A stretch of DNA of 23,887 bases from Chloroflexota bacterium (GCA_005879775.1 VBJX01000038.1:9711-33597); one strand, 5' to 3'; positions 7,800 through 14,892 are shown, counted from the first letter of the stretch. The notes: generated by a model from the sequence alone, not told the origin. Numbers and translations: made by a program.

Positions 7800-7805
7800 A
7801 GGGTA
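7800..7805 (-). promoter_or_regulatory. Candidate -10 box of the DapA-family gene
   Basis: On the minus strand TACCCT is followed by 6 bases and the ATG at 7793. No Shine-Dalgarno site is seen. This matches the leaderless-type layout found at other genes in the window. Confidence 0.35.
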
Positions 7806-7817
7806 GCCGCTTTCCGC

Positions 7818-7847
7818 TTGCTGTCGCGCGCGGGCCCGAGCTAGGCT
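7818..7847 (+). promoter_or_regulatory. Candidate promoter of the adenosine deaminase gene
   Basis: TTGCTG (7818-7823), an 18-base spacer and TAGGCT (7842-7847) precede the ATG at 7858 by 10 bases. Transcription would begin at or very near the start codon. Confidence 0.45.
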
Positions 7848-7857
7848 GCCCGGCACC

Positions 7858-8979
7858 ATGACGACCGCCGGGCGGGCCACGCTGGACGGAGAGACCATCC
7901 GCCGTGCGCCAAAGGCGGTGCTCCACGACCACCTCGACGGGGGATTGCGCCCGGCGACCCTCATCGAGCTGGCCCGCGAGGCCGGCTACACCGGACTTCC
8001 CACCCTCGACCCCGACGAGCTCGGCAGCTGGTTCAAGCCCCGTCCCGGCGACCGGGATCGCAGCCTCGAGCGCTTCCTGGAGGGCTTCGGGCACACCGTG
8101 GCCGTGATGCAGAGCGAAGATGCCCTGGAGCGCGTGGCGGCCGAGTGCGCCGAGGACCTGGCCGATGACGGGATCGTCTACGCAGAGGTGCGCTTCGCCC
8201 CGGAGCTGCACCTGCAGCAGGGGCTGACACTCGACGAGGTCGTGGAGGCGGTCGTGGCGGGGCTCCGTCGCGGAGGGGGCGGAAGGCAGATCACGATCGG
8301 GCTCCTCCTTACCGCCATGCGCCAAGAGAACCGTTCGACGGAGATCGCCGAGCTGGCGGTGCGCCACCGCGACGCCGGAGTCATCGGCTTCGACATCGCC
8401 GGCCCGGAGGCAGGCTTTCCTCCGATTCGCCACCTGGACGCCTTCCACGTCATCGCCCGCAGCAACTTCCACTTCACGATCCATGCCGGCGAGGGATACG
8501 GCCTCCCCTCCATCCACGAGGCGCTGCAGACCTGCGGCGCCGAGCGGCTCGGGCACGGAGTCCGGATCGTGGACGACATCGCCACCCGTCCCGACGGCCG
8601 CGTCGCGCTGGGACGCCTGGCTGCCTACGTTCGGGACCGGCGCGTCCCGCTCGAGATGTGCCCAACCTCGAATGTCGACACGGGGACCGTCCCCAGCATG
8701 CGAGAGCACCCGATCGAGCTGCTGCGCCGTCTCCGCTTCCGGGTCACCCTCAACACCGACAACCGGATGATGAGCCGGATCAGCCTCTCCGATGAGTTTG
8801 CGAACATGGTGGCCACCTTCGGATGGGGCCTCGACGACATGGAGTGGCTGACGCTCAACGCCGTGAAAAGCGCCTTCATTCCCTTCGACCAGCGGCTGCG
8901 GATCATCAACGAGCTGGTCAAGCCGGGCTTCGCGCGGCTGCGGGGCGAGGCCGCTGCCGCGGAGCTGTCGGCGGGCTAG
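7858..8979 (+). CDS. add: Adenosine deaminase
   Basis: A 373-residue amidohydrolase that converts adenosine or deoxyadenosine to inosine in purine salvage. Zinc and catalytic residues are all present: His23 and His25 (HDHLDG), His209 and Glu212 (HAGEGYG), His233 (GHG) and Asp301 (LNTDNR). The second Asp of the classical NTDDP is Asn302, as I recall for many actinobacterial-type adenosine deaminases, so this is probably a lineage feature and not a defect. MCPTSN at about 267-272 is also typical. ATG 7858 is supported by the promoter just upstream. The gene appears monocistronic; the next gene starts 45 bases later with its own -10 box. Confidence 0.93.
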   Translation: MTTAGRATLDGETIRRAPKAVLHDHLDGGLRPATLIELAREAGYTGLPTLDPDELGSWFKPRPGDRDRSLERFLEGFGHTVAVMQSEDALERVAAECAEDLADDGIVYAEVRFAPELHLQQGLTLDEVVEAVVAGLRRGGGGRQITIGLLLTAMRQENRSTEIAELAVRHRDAGVIGFDIAGPEAGFPPIRHLDAFHVIARSNFHFTIHAGEGYGLPSIHEALQTCGAERLGHGVRIVDDIATRPDGRVALGRLAAYVRDRRVPLEMCPTSNVDTGTVPSMREHPIELLRRLRFRVTLNTDNRMMSRISLSDEFANMVATFGWGLDDMEWLTLNAVKSAFIPFDQRLRIINELVKPGFARLRGEAAAAELSAG

Positions 8980-8989
8980 GCGGGTCGCA

Positions 8990-9016
8990 TTGCCCCCGGG
9001 TGCATCGGTGTATCCT
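8990..9016 (+). promoter_or_regulatory. Candidate promoter of the ferredoxin operon
   Basis: TTGCCC (8990-8995), 15 bases, TATCCT (9011-9016), then 8 bases to the ATG at 9025. The spacing is short for a sigma-70 promoter, but the -10 box position matches the leaderless pattern seen elsewhere here. Confidence 0.4.
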
Positions 9017-9024
9017 CAAAACAG

Positions 9025-9267
9025 ATGACGTACGTGATCGCGGAGCCGTGCATCGGCGTTAAGGACGCCTCGTGTGTCGACGTCTGCCCGGTCGACTGCA
9101 TTCACACCTCCGACGAGGCGCCGCTCTACTACATCGACCCTGACGAGTGCATCGACTGCGGAGCGTGTGAGCCGGAGTGCCCCGTGACCGCCATCTTCGC
9201 GGAGGATGCCGTTCCGGAGCAGTGGACCAACTTCGTCCAGATCAACGCTGACTTCTTCAAGAAGTAG
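9025..9267 (+). CDS. fdxA: 7Fe ferredoxin ([3Fe-4S][4Fe-4S])
   Basis: An 80-residue ferredoxin close to the Thermus/Mycobacterium FdxA type (PCIGVKDASCVDVCPVDC). Expected ligands are Cys9, Cys17 and Cys52 for the [3Fe-4S] cluster and Cys21, Cys42, Cys45 and Cys48 for the [4Fe-4S] cluster (CIDCGACEPEC). Cys25 is extra, as usual in this type. It is a soluble electron carrier and is the obvious acceptor for the 2-oxoacid oxidoreductase encoded 2 kb upstream, though it could also feed a monooxygenase. It heads a run of four genes with gaps or overlaps of under 10 bases. Confidence 0.93.
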   Translation: MTYVIAEPCIGVKDASCVDVCPVDCIHTSDEAPLYYIDPDECIDCGACEPECPVTAIFAEDAVPEQWTNFVQINADFFKK

Positions 9268-9273
9268 CGGCTC

Positions 9274-9588
9274 GTGGTCCGCCTGATCGCCCTCTACAGC
9301 CAGCCCGATGACCCGGCCGCGTTCGACTCCCACTATCGAGACGTCCACGCGCCGATCGTTCGTCCCTACCCGAACCTGCGAGGCGTGCGCCTGACCAAGG
9401 CCGATGGGTTGGGTGGCCGGCCGGCGCCGTTCTACCTGCTGGCCGAGATGAGCTTCGACTCGCGCGCCGACCTGGATGAGGCGCTCGCCTCCGACCCGGG
9501 GCGCGAGAGTGGCCGCGACCTGCGCAGCTTCGCCCAGGCAGGCGTCTTGCTCTTCGTGGCCGACGATGACGCTGCGCTCGATGCGTGA
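9274..9588 (+). CDS. EthD-like (dimeric alpha-beta barrel) protein
   Basis: A 104-residue protein with the EthD pattern: an N-terminal strand (MVRLIALYSQPDD), the FDSHYRDVHAPIVRPYPNLRG segment around the conserved YxxxHxP, and a later beta strand (FYLLAEMSFDSRADLDEAL). EthD-family proteins are small ferredoxin-fold barrels often found in aromatic, ether or polyketide catabolism; most have no known reaction. GTG 9274 is used, 6 bases after the ferredoxin stop. Its own stop overlaps a possible GTG start of the following crotonase gene, so all are probably cotranscribed. Confidence 0.83.
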   Translation: MVRLIALYSQPDDPAAFDSHYRDVHAPIVRPYPNLRGVRLTKADGLGGRPAPFYLLAEMSFDSRADLDEALASDPGRESGRDLRSFAQAGVLLFVADDDAALDA

Positions 9589-9593
9589 GATGC

Positions 9594-10550
9594 ATGCCTG
9601 AGCCAGACGCCCCACGCGCCGCCGACCCGGCGAGCTTCGGCTTCGAGCGGATCCGCTATGCGAAGGACGCCGCGAACGGGGTGGCGACGGTCACCATCGA
9701 CCGCCCGCAGGTGCTCAATGCTTTCGACTTCCGCACGCTGCGCGAGCTGGGGCGCGCCTTCGAGGATGCCAGCTGGGACGACGCGATGGCAGTCGTGGTC
9801 GTCACCGGCGCCGGAGACCGCGCCTTCTGCACCGGCGCCGACCTCGACGAGCAGGCCGAGATGGGCGCGACCAGCGGGCAGTACTGGCGCTGGATGGGCG
9901 CCTTCATCGAGATGCACGACCGCCTGCGGAACATCGGCAAGCCGACCATCGCGCGCATCAACGGCGCCTGCGTGGGAGGCGGCAACGAGCTGCAGATGGC
10001 CTGCGACCTGGCGGTCATGGTCGAGGATGCGTACATCCGTCACGTCGGTCCGGAGCACGGCTCCGTGCCCGCCGGCGGGGCGACCCAGTGGCTGCCGATC
10101 CTGGTCGGCGATAGGCGAGCCCGCGAGATCCTGATGCTCTGCCAGGAGGTCCCCGCCGCCAGGGCCCTTGAATGGGGCCTCGTCAGCCGGGTCGTGCCAC
10201 GCGCCGCTCTCGATTCGACGGTTGCCGAGCTGGCGACCTCTCTCCGAGCGAAGCTCCCCGAGGCGCTGCGCTACACCAAGACCCAGCTCAACTGGTGGCG
10301 CGACCTGGTCTGGTCGCAGACCGTGACCCATGGCCGCGACTGGCTCGCCATCCACTCGACATCCGACGAGACGCGCGAGGCGGTGGCCGCCTTTCACGAG
10401 AAGCGCCCGCCACACTACGACGCGCTGCGCCGGCTGGCCGGAGCGCCGCGCAGCTGTCCGGAGTGCGGGGCAACTGGCATGCCCGCCGAGTACGCCTATT
10501 GCGGCGTGTGCGCGGCGCCCCTGCCATCCGTGTTCGAGGCGATTCCGTGA
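9594..10550 (+). CDS. Crotonase-superfamily protein with C-terminal zinc ribbon
   Basis: A 318-residue protein. Residues 1 to about 270 are a crotonase fold with the oxyanion segments AFCTGADL and INGACVGGGNELQMACDLAV; the Glu of GGGNEL matches the first catalytic Glu of enoyl-CoA hydratase. The second active-site segment is unusual: HVGPEHGSVPAGGATQWLP instead of FGQPE-x-LG-x-PG-GG. This is reminiscent of ring-opening 6-oxocyclohexenoyl-CoA hydrolases (recalled, not checked). The last 35 residues form CxxC-x11-CxxC (Cys288, 291, 303, 306), a zinc ribbon not normal for crotonases. ATG 9594 is chosen; GTG 9585, overlapping the EthD stop, would add three residues. The stop overlaps the next gene by four bases (GTGA). 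Confidence 0.85.
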   Translation: MPEPDAPRAADPASFGFERIRYAKDAANGVATVTIDRPQVLNAFDFRTLRELGRAFEDASWDDAMAVVVVTGAGDRAFCTGADLDEQAEMGATSGQYWRWMGAFIEMHDRLRNIGKPTIARINGACVGGGNELQMACDLAVMVEDAYIRHVGPEHGSVPAGGATQWLPILVGDRRAREILMLCQEVPAARALEWGLVSRVVPRAALDSTVAELATSLRAKLPEALRYTKTQLNWWRDLVWSQTVTHGRDWLAIHSTSDETREAVAAFHEKRPPHYDALRRLAGAPRSCPECGATGMPAEYAYCGVCAAPLPSVFEAIP

Positions 10551-11332
10551 CCGGCGAAGAGCCGCTCGTCCTCGTCGAGCGAGACGAGCGACGCCGCGTG
10601 GCGCTGGTGCGTCTCAACCGCCCCCGGCAGCTGAATGCCCTGAACGGCGAGGTGATGGACCAGCTCTGCGACGCTCTCGAGGCGCTCGACCGCGACGATG
10701 CCATCCGCTGCCTGGTGGTGACCGGCAACGAACGCGCCTTCGCGGCCGGGGCCGACATCGCCGAGATGGCCAACGCCACGCCGATCGAGCTGCTGCGCAC
10801 GAACCGGATCGCGCAGTGGGACCGGGTGCGCCGCATCAGCAAGCCGGTGATCGCCGCTGTCTCTGGCTGGTGCCTGGGAGGCGGTAACGAGCTGGCCATG
10901 GCGCTCGACCTGATCGTGGCCGGAGAGGGCGCCAGGTTCGGTCAGCCGGAGATCAACCTCGGAGTGATCCCCGGAGCCGGCGGCACGCAGCGCCTGACCC
11001 GGGCCATCGGCAAGAGCCGCGCCATGGAGATGATCCTGACGGGCGAGCCGATCGATGCACGAGAGGCGCTGCGCCTGGGCCTCGTCTCCAGGGTGGTTCC
11101 CGACGAGCTGGTCGTCGAGGATGCGATGGCACTGGCAGCCAGCATCGCCACCAAGGCGCCACTTGCCCTGCGCATGGCCAAGGAGGCGGTCAACGCCGCC
11201 TACGAGATGAGCCTGACCGATGCGCTCGCCCACGAGCGCCGCCTCTTCTACCTGCTCTTCGCCTCGGAGGACCAGAAGGAGGGGATGGCCGCCTTCGTCG
11301 AGAAGCGGCCGCCCGATTTCAAAGGCCGCTAG
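10547..11332 (+). CDS. Enoyl-CoA hydratase (crotonase/PaaF-like)
   Basis: A 261-residue enoyl-CoA hydratase that adds water across the 2,3 double bond of enoyl-CoA. Both catalytic glutamates are present, Glu115 (GGGNELAMALD) and Glu135 (FGQPEINLGVIPGAGGTQRL), along with the oxyanion-hole segment AFAAGADI and the C-terminal EGMAAFVEKRPPDFKGR. Length and motifs are those of short single-domain hydratases such as PaaF or crotonase. The GTG start at 10547 overlaps the preceding TGA (GTGA), so translation is coupled to the zinc-ribbon crotonase. It could serve 2,3-dehydroadipyl-CoA or short-chain fatty acyl substrates; sequence alone cannot separate these. Confidence 0.9.
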   Translation: MTGEEPLVLVERDERRRVALVRLNRPRQLNALNGEVMDQLCDALEALDRDDAIRCLVVTGNERAFAAGADIAEMANATPIELLRTNRIAQWDRVRRISKPVIAAVSGWCLGGGNELAMALDLIVAGEGARFGQPEINLGVIPGAGGTQRLTRAIGKSRAMEMILTGEPIDAREALRLGLVSRVVPDELVVEDAMALAASIATKAPLALRMAKEAVNAAYEMSLTDALAHERRLFYLLFASEDQKEGMAAFVEKRPPDFKGR

Positions 11333-11337
11333 CTCGC

Positions 11338-12762
11338 CTACCCGGTCAGGTCGGTCGTCGGGTTCTCCGGGAGGAGGAACGGCGCGCGCGGCGGCTGGCT
11401 GAAATCGAAGTCGGAGCGCAGGTCCCCGAGGGTCTTTGCGTTTTCGCGCACGTCGGGCCGCGGGTCGGGACGCCCGTCCGTGGCGGGGTCGAGTCGCTGG
11501 CCGCCCAGGAAGTCGTCCTCGATGAACTTCACGTAGGCGTCAAAGCTGAGCGTCTGGTGGTCGATGTACCCCTGCCTGGCGTACGGGCTGATGACCATGC
11601 CAGGGACACGCAGGCCGTAACCGGCACCGTCGACCACTGGCGGGTTGACGTGGTCGTAGAAGCCGCCCCAGTCGTCCCAGGCCAGGAAGATCGCGGTGCT
11701 GTCCCAGTCCGGGCTGCTCATGACCGCGTTGATCAGCTTGGTCACGTACGACTCGCCGGTTGAGACGCGCCCGGGGGGATGCTCGCTGTCCGCACCATTG
11801 GGGATGACCCACGACACGGCGGGCAAGTTGCCGGCCTTGGCATCAGCAAAGAAATGATCGACGGTCTGGATGTTGCCGATCTGGCCGTCCTGGTGGACGG
11901 TGTCGAAATAAGGCAGCGGGTTCCAGATCTGCGGGGTCCCAACCTGCTGTGGTCGCGGCGTGCAGACCTCCTGGTCGTTGTAGCAGTCCGGCTGGGTGCC
12001 CTCGCTCAGGTAATAGCGCCAGCTCACGTTGTGCGTGTGCATGAGGTAGGTCAGGTCGGTCCACGCGTAGTCGGGCCGCGGCCTCTGGATCGGGTTTCTT
12101 GGGCCATGGACCAGGTGGGGGAGCCGGTCGCTGATATCGGTCTGGCAGCTGCTCGGGTCACCTTCGCGGGTGCAGGCGGCCGACCACTCGGAGACCATGT
12201 AGAGGTGGGCCGGCAGGCTCCAGGAGGCAGTCGGCTCGAACATGTGGTCCTGCAGGACGAAATTGCGGGCGTACGCCCAGTAATTCGGAATGTCGCTCCC
12301 GTCGTGGTAACCCATCACGTCGGTGGGCGTCTGGGTGAGGCAGCTTGGCTCCAGCGGTCCGCTGCATCGCGTCCTGCCGTGCTCCGCCTCCCTGACGAAG
12401 CCGTCCATCCTGCCGTTGTCGATGTCAGCCACGGCGCTTGAGTTCCCGTGCGGGCCCCCGAAGTTGACGTCCTTCGTGTCGTGGAACGGACGTACACATC
12501 CCCCACTGGCGGCCGGGTCCCGCACGCAGACACCAGCCTTCGGCTTGCCCATCGGGATTCCGTCGGCTCCGGGATAGGTCCCGAAGTAGGAGTCGAACGA
12601 GCGGTTCTCCTGCATGATCACGATCACGTGCTTGATCAGGTGAATGCCGTTGCCGGCGGCACCAACCGCGGCGCTCTGGCAGCTGGTCGCCAGCAGGACG
12701 ACGCCGACGAAGGCGGCCGCCACGCGGCTCGCCTTGTGAGGCAGACCGGCCCGCTCGCTCAT
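11338..12762 (-). CDS. Secreted phosphoesterase (phospholipase C/acid phosphatase family)
   Basis: A 474-residue exported hydrolase. The N-terminus has a basic region and a hydrophobic stretch ending LLATSCQS, a likely lipoprotein or signal-peptide cleavage site. The catalytic domain opens with KHVIVIMQENRSFDSYFGTYPG, the metal/nucleophile motif of the phosphoesterase family (phospholipase C, AcpA), and later shows VSWVIPNG, AWDDWGGFYDHV and GLRVPGMVISPYARQG. It should cleave phosphate monoesters or phospholipid head groups outside the cell, possibly for phosphate supply. ATG 12762 is preferred over the GTG nine bases upstream, because that GTG overlaps a -10-like TACGGT. It is convergent with the hydratase gene, with 5 bases between stops. 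Confidence 0.9.
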   Translation of the reverse strand: MSERAGLPHKASRVAAAFVGVVLLATSCQSAAVGAAGNGIHLIKHVIVIMQENRSFDSYFGTYPGADGIPMGKPKAGVCVRDPAASGGCVRPFHDTKDVNFGGPHGNSSAVADIDNGRMDGFVREAEHGRTRCSGPLEPSCLTQTPTDVMGYHDGSDIPNYWAYARNFVLQDHMFEPTASWSLPAHLYMVSEWSAACTREGDPSSCQTDISDRLPHLVHGPRNPIQRPRPDYAWTDLTYLMHTHNVSWRYYLSEGTQPDCYNDQEVCTPRPQQVGTPQIWNPLPYFDTVHQDGQIGNIQTVDHFFADAKAGNLPAVSWVIPNGADSEHPPGRVSTGESYVTKLINAVMSSPDWDSTAIFLAWDDWGGFYDHVNPPVVDGAGYGLRVPGMVISPYARQGYIDHQTLSFDAYVKFIEDDFLGGQRLDPATDGRPDPRPDVRENAKTLGDLRSDFDFSQPPRAPFLLPENPTTDLTG

Positions 12763-12769
12763 GGCGGCC

Positions 12770-12775
12770 ACCGTA
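12770..12775 (-). promoter_or_regulatory. Candidate -10 box of the phosphoesterase gene
   Basis: TACGGT on the minus strand is followed by 7 bases and the ATG at 12762, without a Shine-Dalgarno site. It fits the leaderless-type layout; no good -35 box is seen. Confidence 0.33.
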
Positions 12776-12831
12776 AGTGGCCCAGGTAACGCTGCGGTCT
12801 CGCTCCGATGTGGATTTGCTAAGGCGCGATC

Positions 12832-13224
12832 TCAGCTGGGCTTGGGGGTCGGCTTCGCCATCCAGAACTCCTCGAACGACCGTGCTCGTCCGTCGGGAGC
12901 CAGGACGATGATCCACAGGTTGGCGTACACCTTCTCAGGCTCCTGGTCGGTGGCCTCGTAGGTGGTCAGGCCGCGAACAGCCGCTGTGCCGTCTTCGACC
13001 GCCACAATCTCATGCTCGAAGTGCCACTTCGTGCCTGAGTCGCCCCCCTTGATCCAGTGCTCGACGATCGCGTCGCGGCCAGACCATGGCTTTGCGAACG
13101 GGGAGGTGAGGTACGCGGCGTCATCGGTGAAGAGCGCCCGGATCTCGTCGGGGTCGTCGCTGGCCCATGCGCGCCGATATCCCCGCAGCCAGCCCTCGAC
13201 TGCTGCGCGTTCCTCGGTGCTCAT
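12832..13224 (-). CDS. NTF2-like/SnoaL-like family protein
   Basis: A 130-residue protein with the NTF2-like cone fold pattern: an N-terminal helix (AAVEGWLRGYRRAWASDDPDEIRALFTDDAAYL), a strand (PWSGRDAIVEHW) and C-terminal strands (KWHFEHEIVAVEDGTAAVRGLTTY and SFEEFWMAKP). Members include ketosteroid-isomerase-like enzymes and many stress proteins of unknown activity; no substrate can be assigned. Its ATG overlaps the stop of the 64-aa gene upstream (ATGA), so the two form a coupled pair under the promoter at 13447-13475. Confidence 0.87.
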   Translation of the reverse strand: MSTEERAAVEGWLRGYRRAWASDDPDEIRALFTDDAAYLTSPFAKPWSGRDAIVEHWIKGGDSGTKWHFEHEIVAVEDGTAAVRGLTTYEATDQEPEKVYANLWIIVLAPDGRARSFEEFWMAKPTPKPS

Positions 13225-13415
13225 GCGCGGTGCCCCGCCAGGATCCGGCGCGGTTCAGGCTCGCGCAGCGATGCGGTCAGCCGTTCCTCGGTTGCGCCGC
13301 TGAACGGGGGGACCGAGCCGCGCAGGGCCCGCATCTGCTCTATGCGCCGATCGCGGCGCGCCCGCTCCTCGGTTGTGCGCTCGATGTATTCCTCAGGACG
13401 TTCGAACTGAAACAT
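13221..13415 (-). CDS. Small conserved-looking hypothetical protein (64 aa)
   Basis: A 64-residue, very charged, mostly helical protein (MFQFERPEEYIERTTEERARRDRR..., ending in GHRA). I do not recognise a family. It is supported as a gene by a near-consensus promoter 25 bases upstream, a GAGG ribosome site 6 bases before the ATG, and the four-base ATGA overlap with the NTF2-like gene. A longer frame reaching to 13823 exists but would run through the promoter and antisense to the regulator gene. The many Arg/Glu residues could suit a nucleic-acid or protein partner, but this is a guess. Confidence 0.68.
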   Translation of the reverse strand: MFQFERPEEYIERTTEERARRDRRIEQMRALRGSVPPFSGATEERLTASLREPEPRRILAGHRA

Positions 13416-13431
13416 GACCAGCCTCGATTCT

Positions 13432-13470
13432 TGGTAACCTTTGTACATGGTACGCGGGTTATGGTAACCT
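13432..13470. repeat. Pair of TGGTAACCT direct repeats (candidate operators)
   Basis: TGGTAACCT occurs at 13432-13440 and again at 13462-13470, starts 30 bases apart, about three helical turns. The core GGTAACC is a near-perfect palindrome. One copy lies in the minus promoter spacer next to the -35 box and also contains the plus-strand TAACCT; the other lies at the expected minus-strand transcription start. This is a typical geometry for cooperative repression, plausibly by the adjacent CGNR-type regulator. Confidence 0.55.
13441..13470 (+). promoter_or_regulatory. Candidate promoter of the CGNR regulator gene
   Basis: TTGTAC (13441-13446), 18 bases, TAACCT (13465-13470), then 10 bases to ATG 13481. 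It overlaps the oppositely directed promoter and one GGTAACCT box. A leaderless start at 13481 would follow. Confidence 0.38.
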
Positions 13471-13475
13471 GTCAA
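13447..13475 (-). promoter_or_regulatory. Promoter of the 64-aa/NTF2-like operon
   Basis: On the minus strand a perfect TTGACA (13470-13475), a 17-base spacer and TACCAT (13447-13452) would start transcription near 13440, about 25 bases before the ATG at 13415. The two GGTAACCT boxes flank its -10 box, as expected for repressor sites. Confidence 0.65.
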
Positions 13476-13480
13476 CAAGA

Positions 13481-14089
13481 ATGAGTGGTTATTCCGGGGC
13501 ACATGAGCCAGGGGACGCGATGGCGATCCCCGGCCGACGTCCACCGGCGCCGGGGCGCCTCGAGCTGGTCCGCAGCTTCGTGAACACGGTCGACATCGAG
13601 TCGGGGGCCGAGGACCTGACGAGCCCCCGTGCCCTGGCCGACTGGCTGGTGGCCCGCAACCTCCTGCCGAGAGGAAGGCGGCTGACCGCGCAGGACCTGG
13701 CCGATGCGATCGAGCTGCGAGAGACCCTGCGCGATGTGCTGCAAAGAAACGCTGGACATGCGGTCCCTGCCGGAGCGGCGGAGCGCCTGGATCGGATCGC
13801 CGCGGGGGTTCCGCTCCGCGCACGGTTCGCCGATGGGGCCCGCCTCGAGCCGGCAGAGGAGACGAATGCCCCGGCCAGCGCCTGGCTGCTCGGCGCCATC
13901 TACCAGTCGATGGTCGAGGGGACCTGGGCCCGCCTCAAGGTGTGCGCCAACGACACCTGCCGCTGGGCGTTCTACGACTCGTCGCGGAATCGGTCCGGGA
14001 CGTGGTGCACCATGGCCGTCTGCGGCAACCGGATGAAGGGGAGGAAGTTCCGGCGTCGCCATCCGGCTCACGCCTCTGACGCTGGCTAG
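13481..14089 (+). CDS. CGNR zinc-finger/ABATE-domain transcriptional regulator
   Basis: A 202-residue protein. The N-terminal ABATE (stress-linked) domain includes GRLELVRSFVNTVDIESG and LADWLVARNLL. The C-terminal zinc finger shows LKVCANDTCRWAFYDSSRN and then WCTMAVCGNRMKGRKFRRRH, the Cys4 treble-clef CGNR motif that gives the family its name. Such proteins are putative DNA-binding regulators. ATG 13481 fits a leaderless transcript from the TAACCT box; ATG 13520, with AGGGG five bases before it, would drop 13 residues and is a serious alternative because family homology starts after it. It is divergent from the 64-aa gene across shared GGTAACCT repeats. It lies just upstream of the PaaG-like gene and may control either side. 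Confidence 0.88.
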   Translation: MSGYSGAHEPGDAMAIPGRRPPAPGRLELVRSFVNTVDIESGAEDLTSPRALADWLVARNLLPRGRRLTAQDLADAIELRETLRDVLQRNAGHAVPAGAAERLDRIAAGVPLRARFADGARLEPAEETNAPASAWLLGAIYQSMVEGTWARLKVCANDTCRWAFYDSSRNRSGTWCTMAVCGNRMKGRKFRRRHPAHASDAG

Positions 14090-14092
14090 AAT
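14087..14092 (+). promoter_or_regulatory. Candidate -10 box of the paaG-like operon
   Basis: TAGAAT overlaps the stop codon of the regulator gene and lies 7 bases before ATG 14100. No Shine-Dalgarno site is seen; this suggests a leaderless transcript. Confidence 0.42.
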
Positions 14093-14099
14093 CGGGCCC

Positions 14100-14885
14100 A
14101 TGCCCAACGCCGCGTACGAGACCATCCGCTTCGACGTTGCGGACGGGGTGGCCACCATTACCCTGAACCGCCCCGACAGCCTCAATGCCCTGAATGCCGA
14201 GATGCGGCGCGAGCTGCTCGCCGCCCTCAAGAGCGCAGCCCGCGACGATGCGGTGCGAGCGGTGGTGATCACCGGCGAAGGGCGAGGCTTCTGCAGCGGC
14301 GCCGATCTGCGGGGCGGCAGTGAGGAGCGCGATTTCCGGCGGGTCGTCAGCGATGAGTACAACCCGCTGATACGCGCCATCCGCAATCTGCCGAAGCCGA
14401 TCATCGCGGCAGTCAATGGGGTGGCTGCCGGGGCGGGGGTGAGCCTGGCGCTGGCCTGCGACCTGGTCTACGCCGCCGACGACGCGCGCCTCCTGCAGGC
14501 CTTCGTGCGGATCGGGCTGGTGCCTGACTCGGGCTCGACCAGGACCCTGGTCCGGGCCCTTGGCCGCCACCGCGCCGCGCAGCTGATCTTCACCGGCGAG
14601 CCACTCGCGGCGGCAGCTGCGCACGCGGCGGGCCTCGTGAACGAGGTCGTGCCCGGAGCCGCCCTCGCAACGGAGGCCCATGCGGCAGCCGCCAGGCTGG
14701 CTGCGGGGCCGACGAGGGCGATCGGCTATGCCAAGCGACTCATCAACCATGCCGAGGATGCGCTGCTGGCGGAGAGCCTGGCGATGGAGGCCGACCTGCA
14801 GGAGCTGGCCGGGCGCACCGAGGACCACCAGGAGGGGGTCGCCGCGTTCAGCGAGAAACGGGACCCGCGCTTCCTTGGCCGCTGA
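14100..14885 (+). CDS. paaG: Enoyl-CoA hydratase/isomerase, PaaG-like
   Basis: A 261-residue crotonase-fold isomerase. It lacks the first hydratase glutamate (GAGVSLALACD, Ser where crotonase has Glu) but has the PaaG signature FVRIGLVPDSGST with the catalytic-type Asp143. In phenylacetate degradation PaaG isomerises the ring 1,2-epoxide of phenylacetyl-CoA to an oxepin-CoA, and it can also act as a delta3-delta2 enoyl-CoA isomerase. The oxyanion segment GFCSGADL and the end (EGVAAFSEKRDPRFLGR) are normal. It is followed after 7 bases by 3-hydroxyacyl-CoA dehydrogenase. The epoxide role is inferred from similarity and pathway neighbours; the epoxidase genes are not in the window. Confidence 0.87.
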   Translation: MPNAAYETIRFDVADGVATITLNRPDSLNALNAEMRRELLAALKSAARDDAVRAVVITGEGRGFCSGADLRGGSEERDFRRVVSDEYNPLIRAIRNLPKPIIAAVNGVAAGAGVSLALACDLVYAADDARLLQAFVRIGLVPDSGSTRTLVRALGRHRAAQLIFTGEPLAAAAAHAAGLVNEVVPGAALATEAHAAAARLAAGPTRAIGYAKRLINHAEDALLAESLAMEADLQELAGRTEDHQEGVAAFSEKRDPRFLGR

Positions 14886-14892
14886 TCAGCCG

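Noticed and set aside
8750..8770. Loss of the second catalytic Asp (NTDN instead of NTDD) as a defect in adenosine deaminase
   Set aside because: As I recall, NTDN is common in active-looking actinobacterial-type adenosine deaminases, and all metal ligands are present.
13221..13823. 200-codon version of the small gene upstream of the NTF2-like gene
   Set aside because: The extension reads through the TTGACA/TACCAT promoter and antisense to the CGNR regulator; the short ATG 13415 version has promoter and ribosome site.
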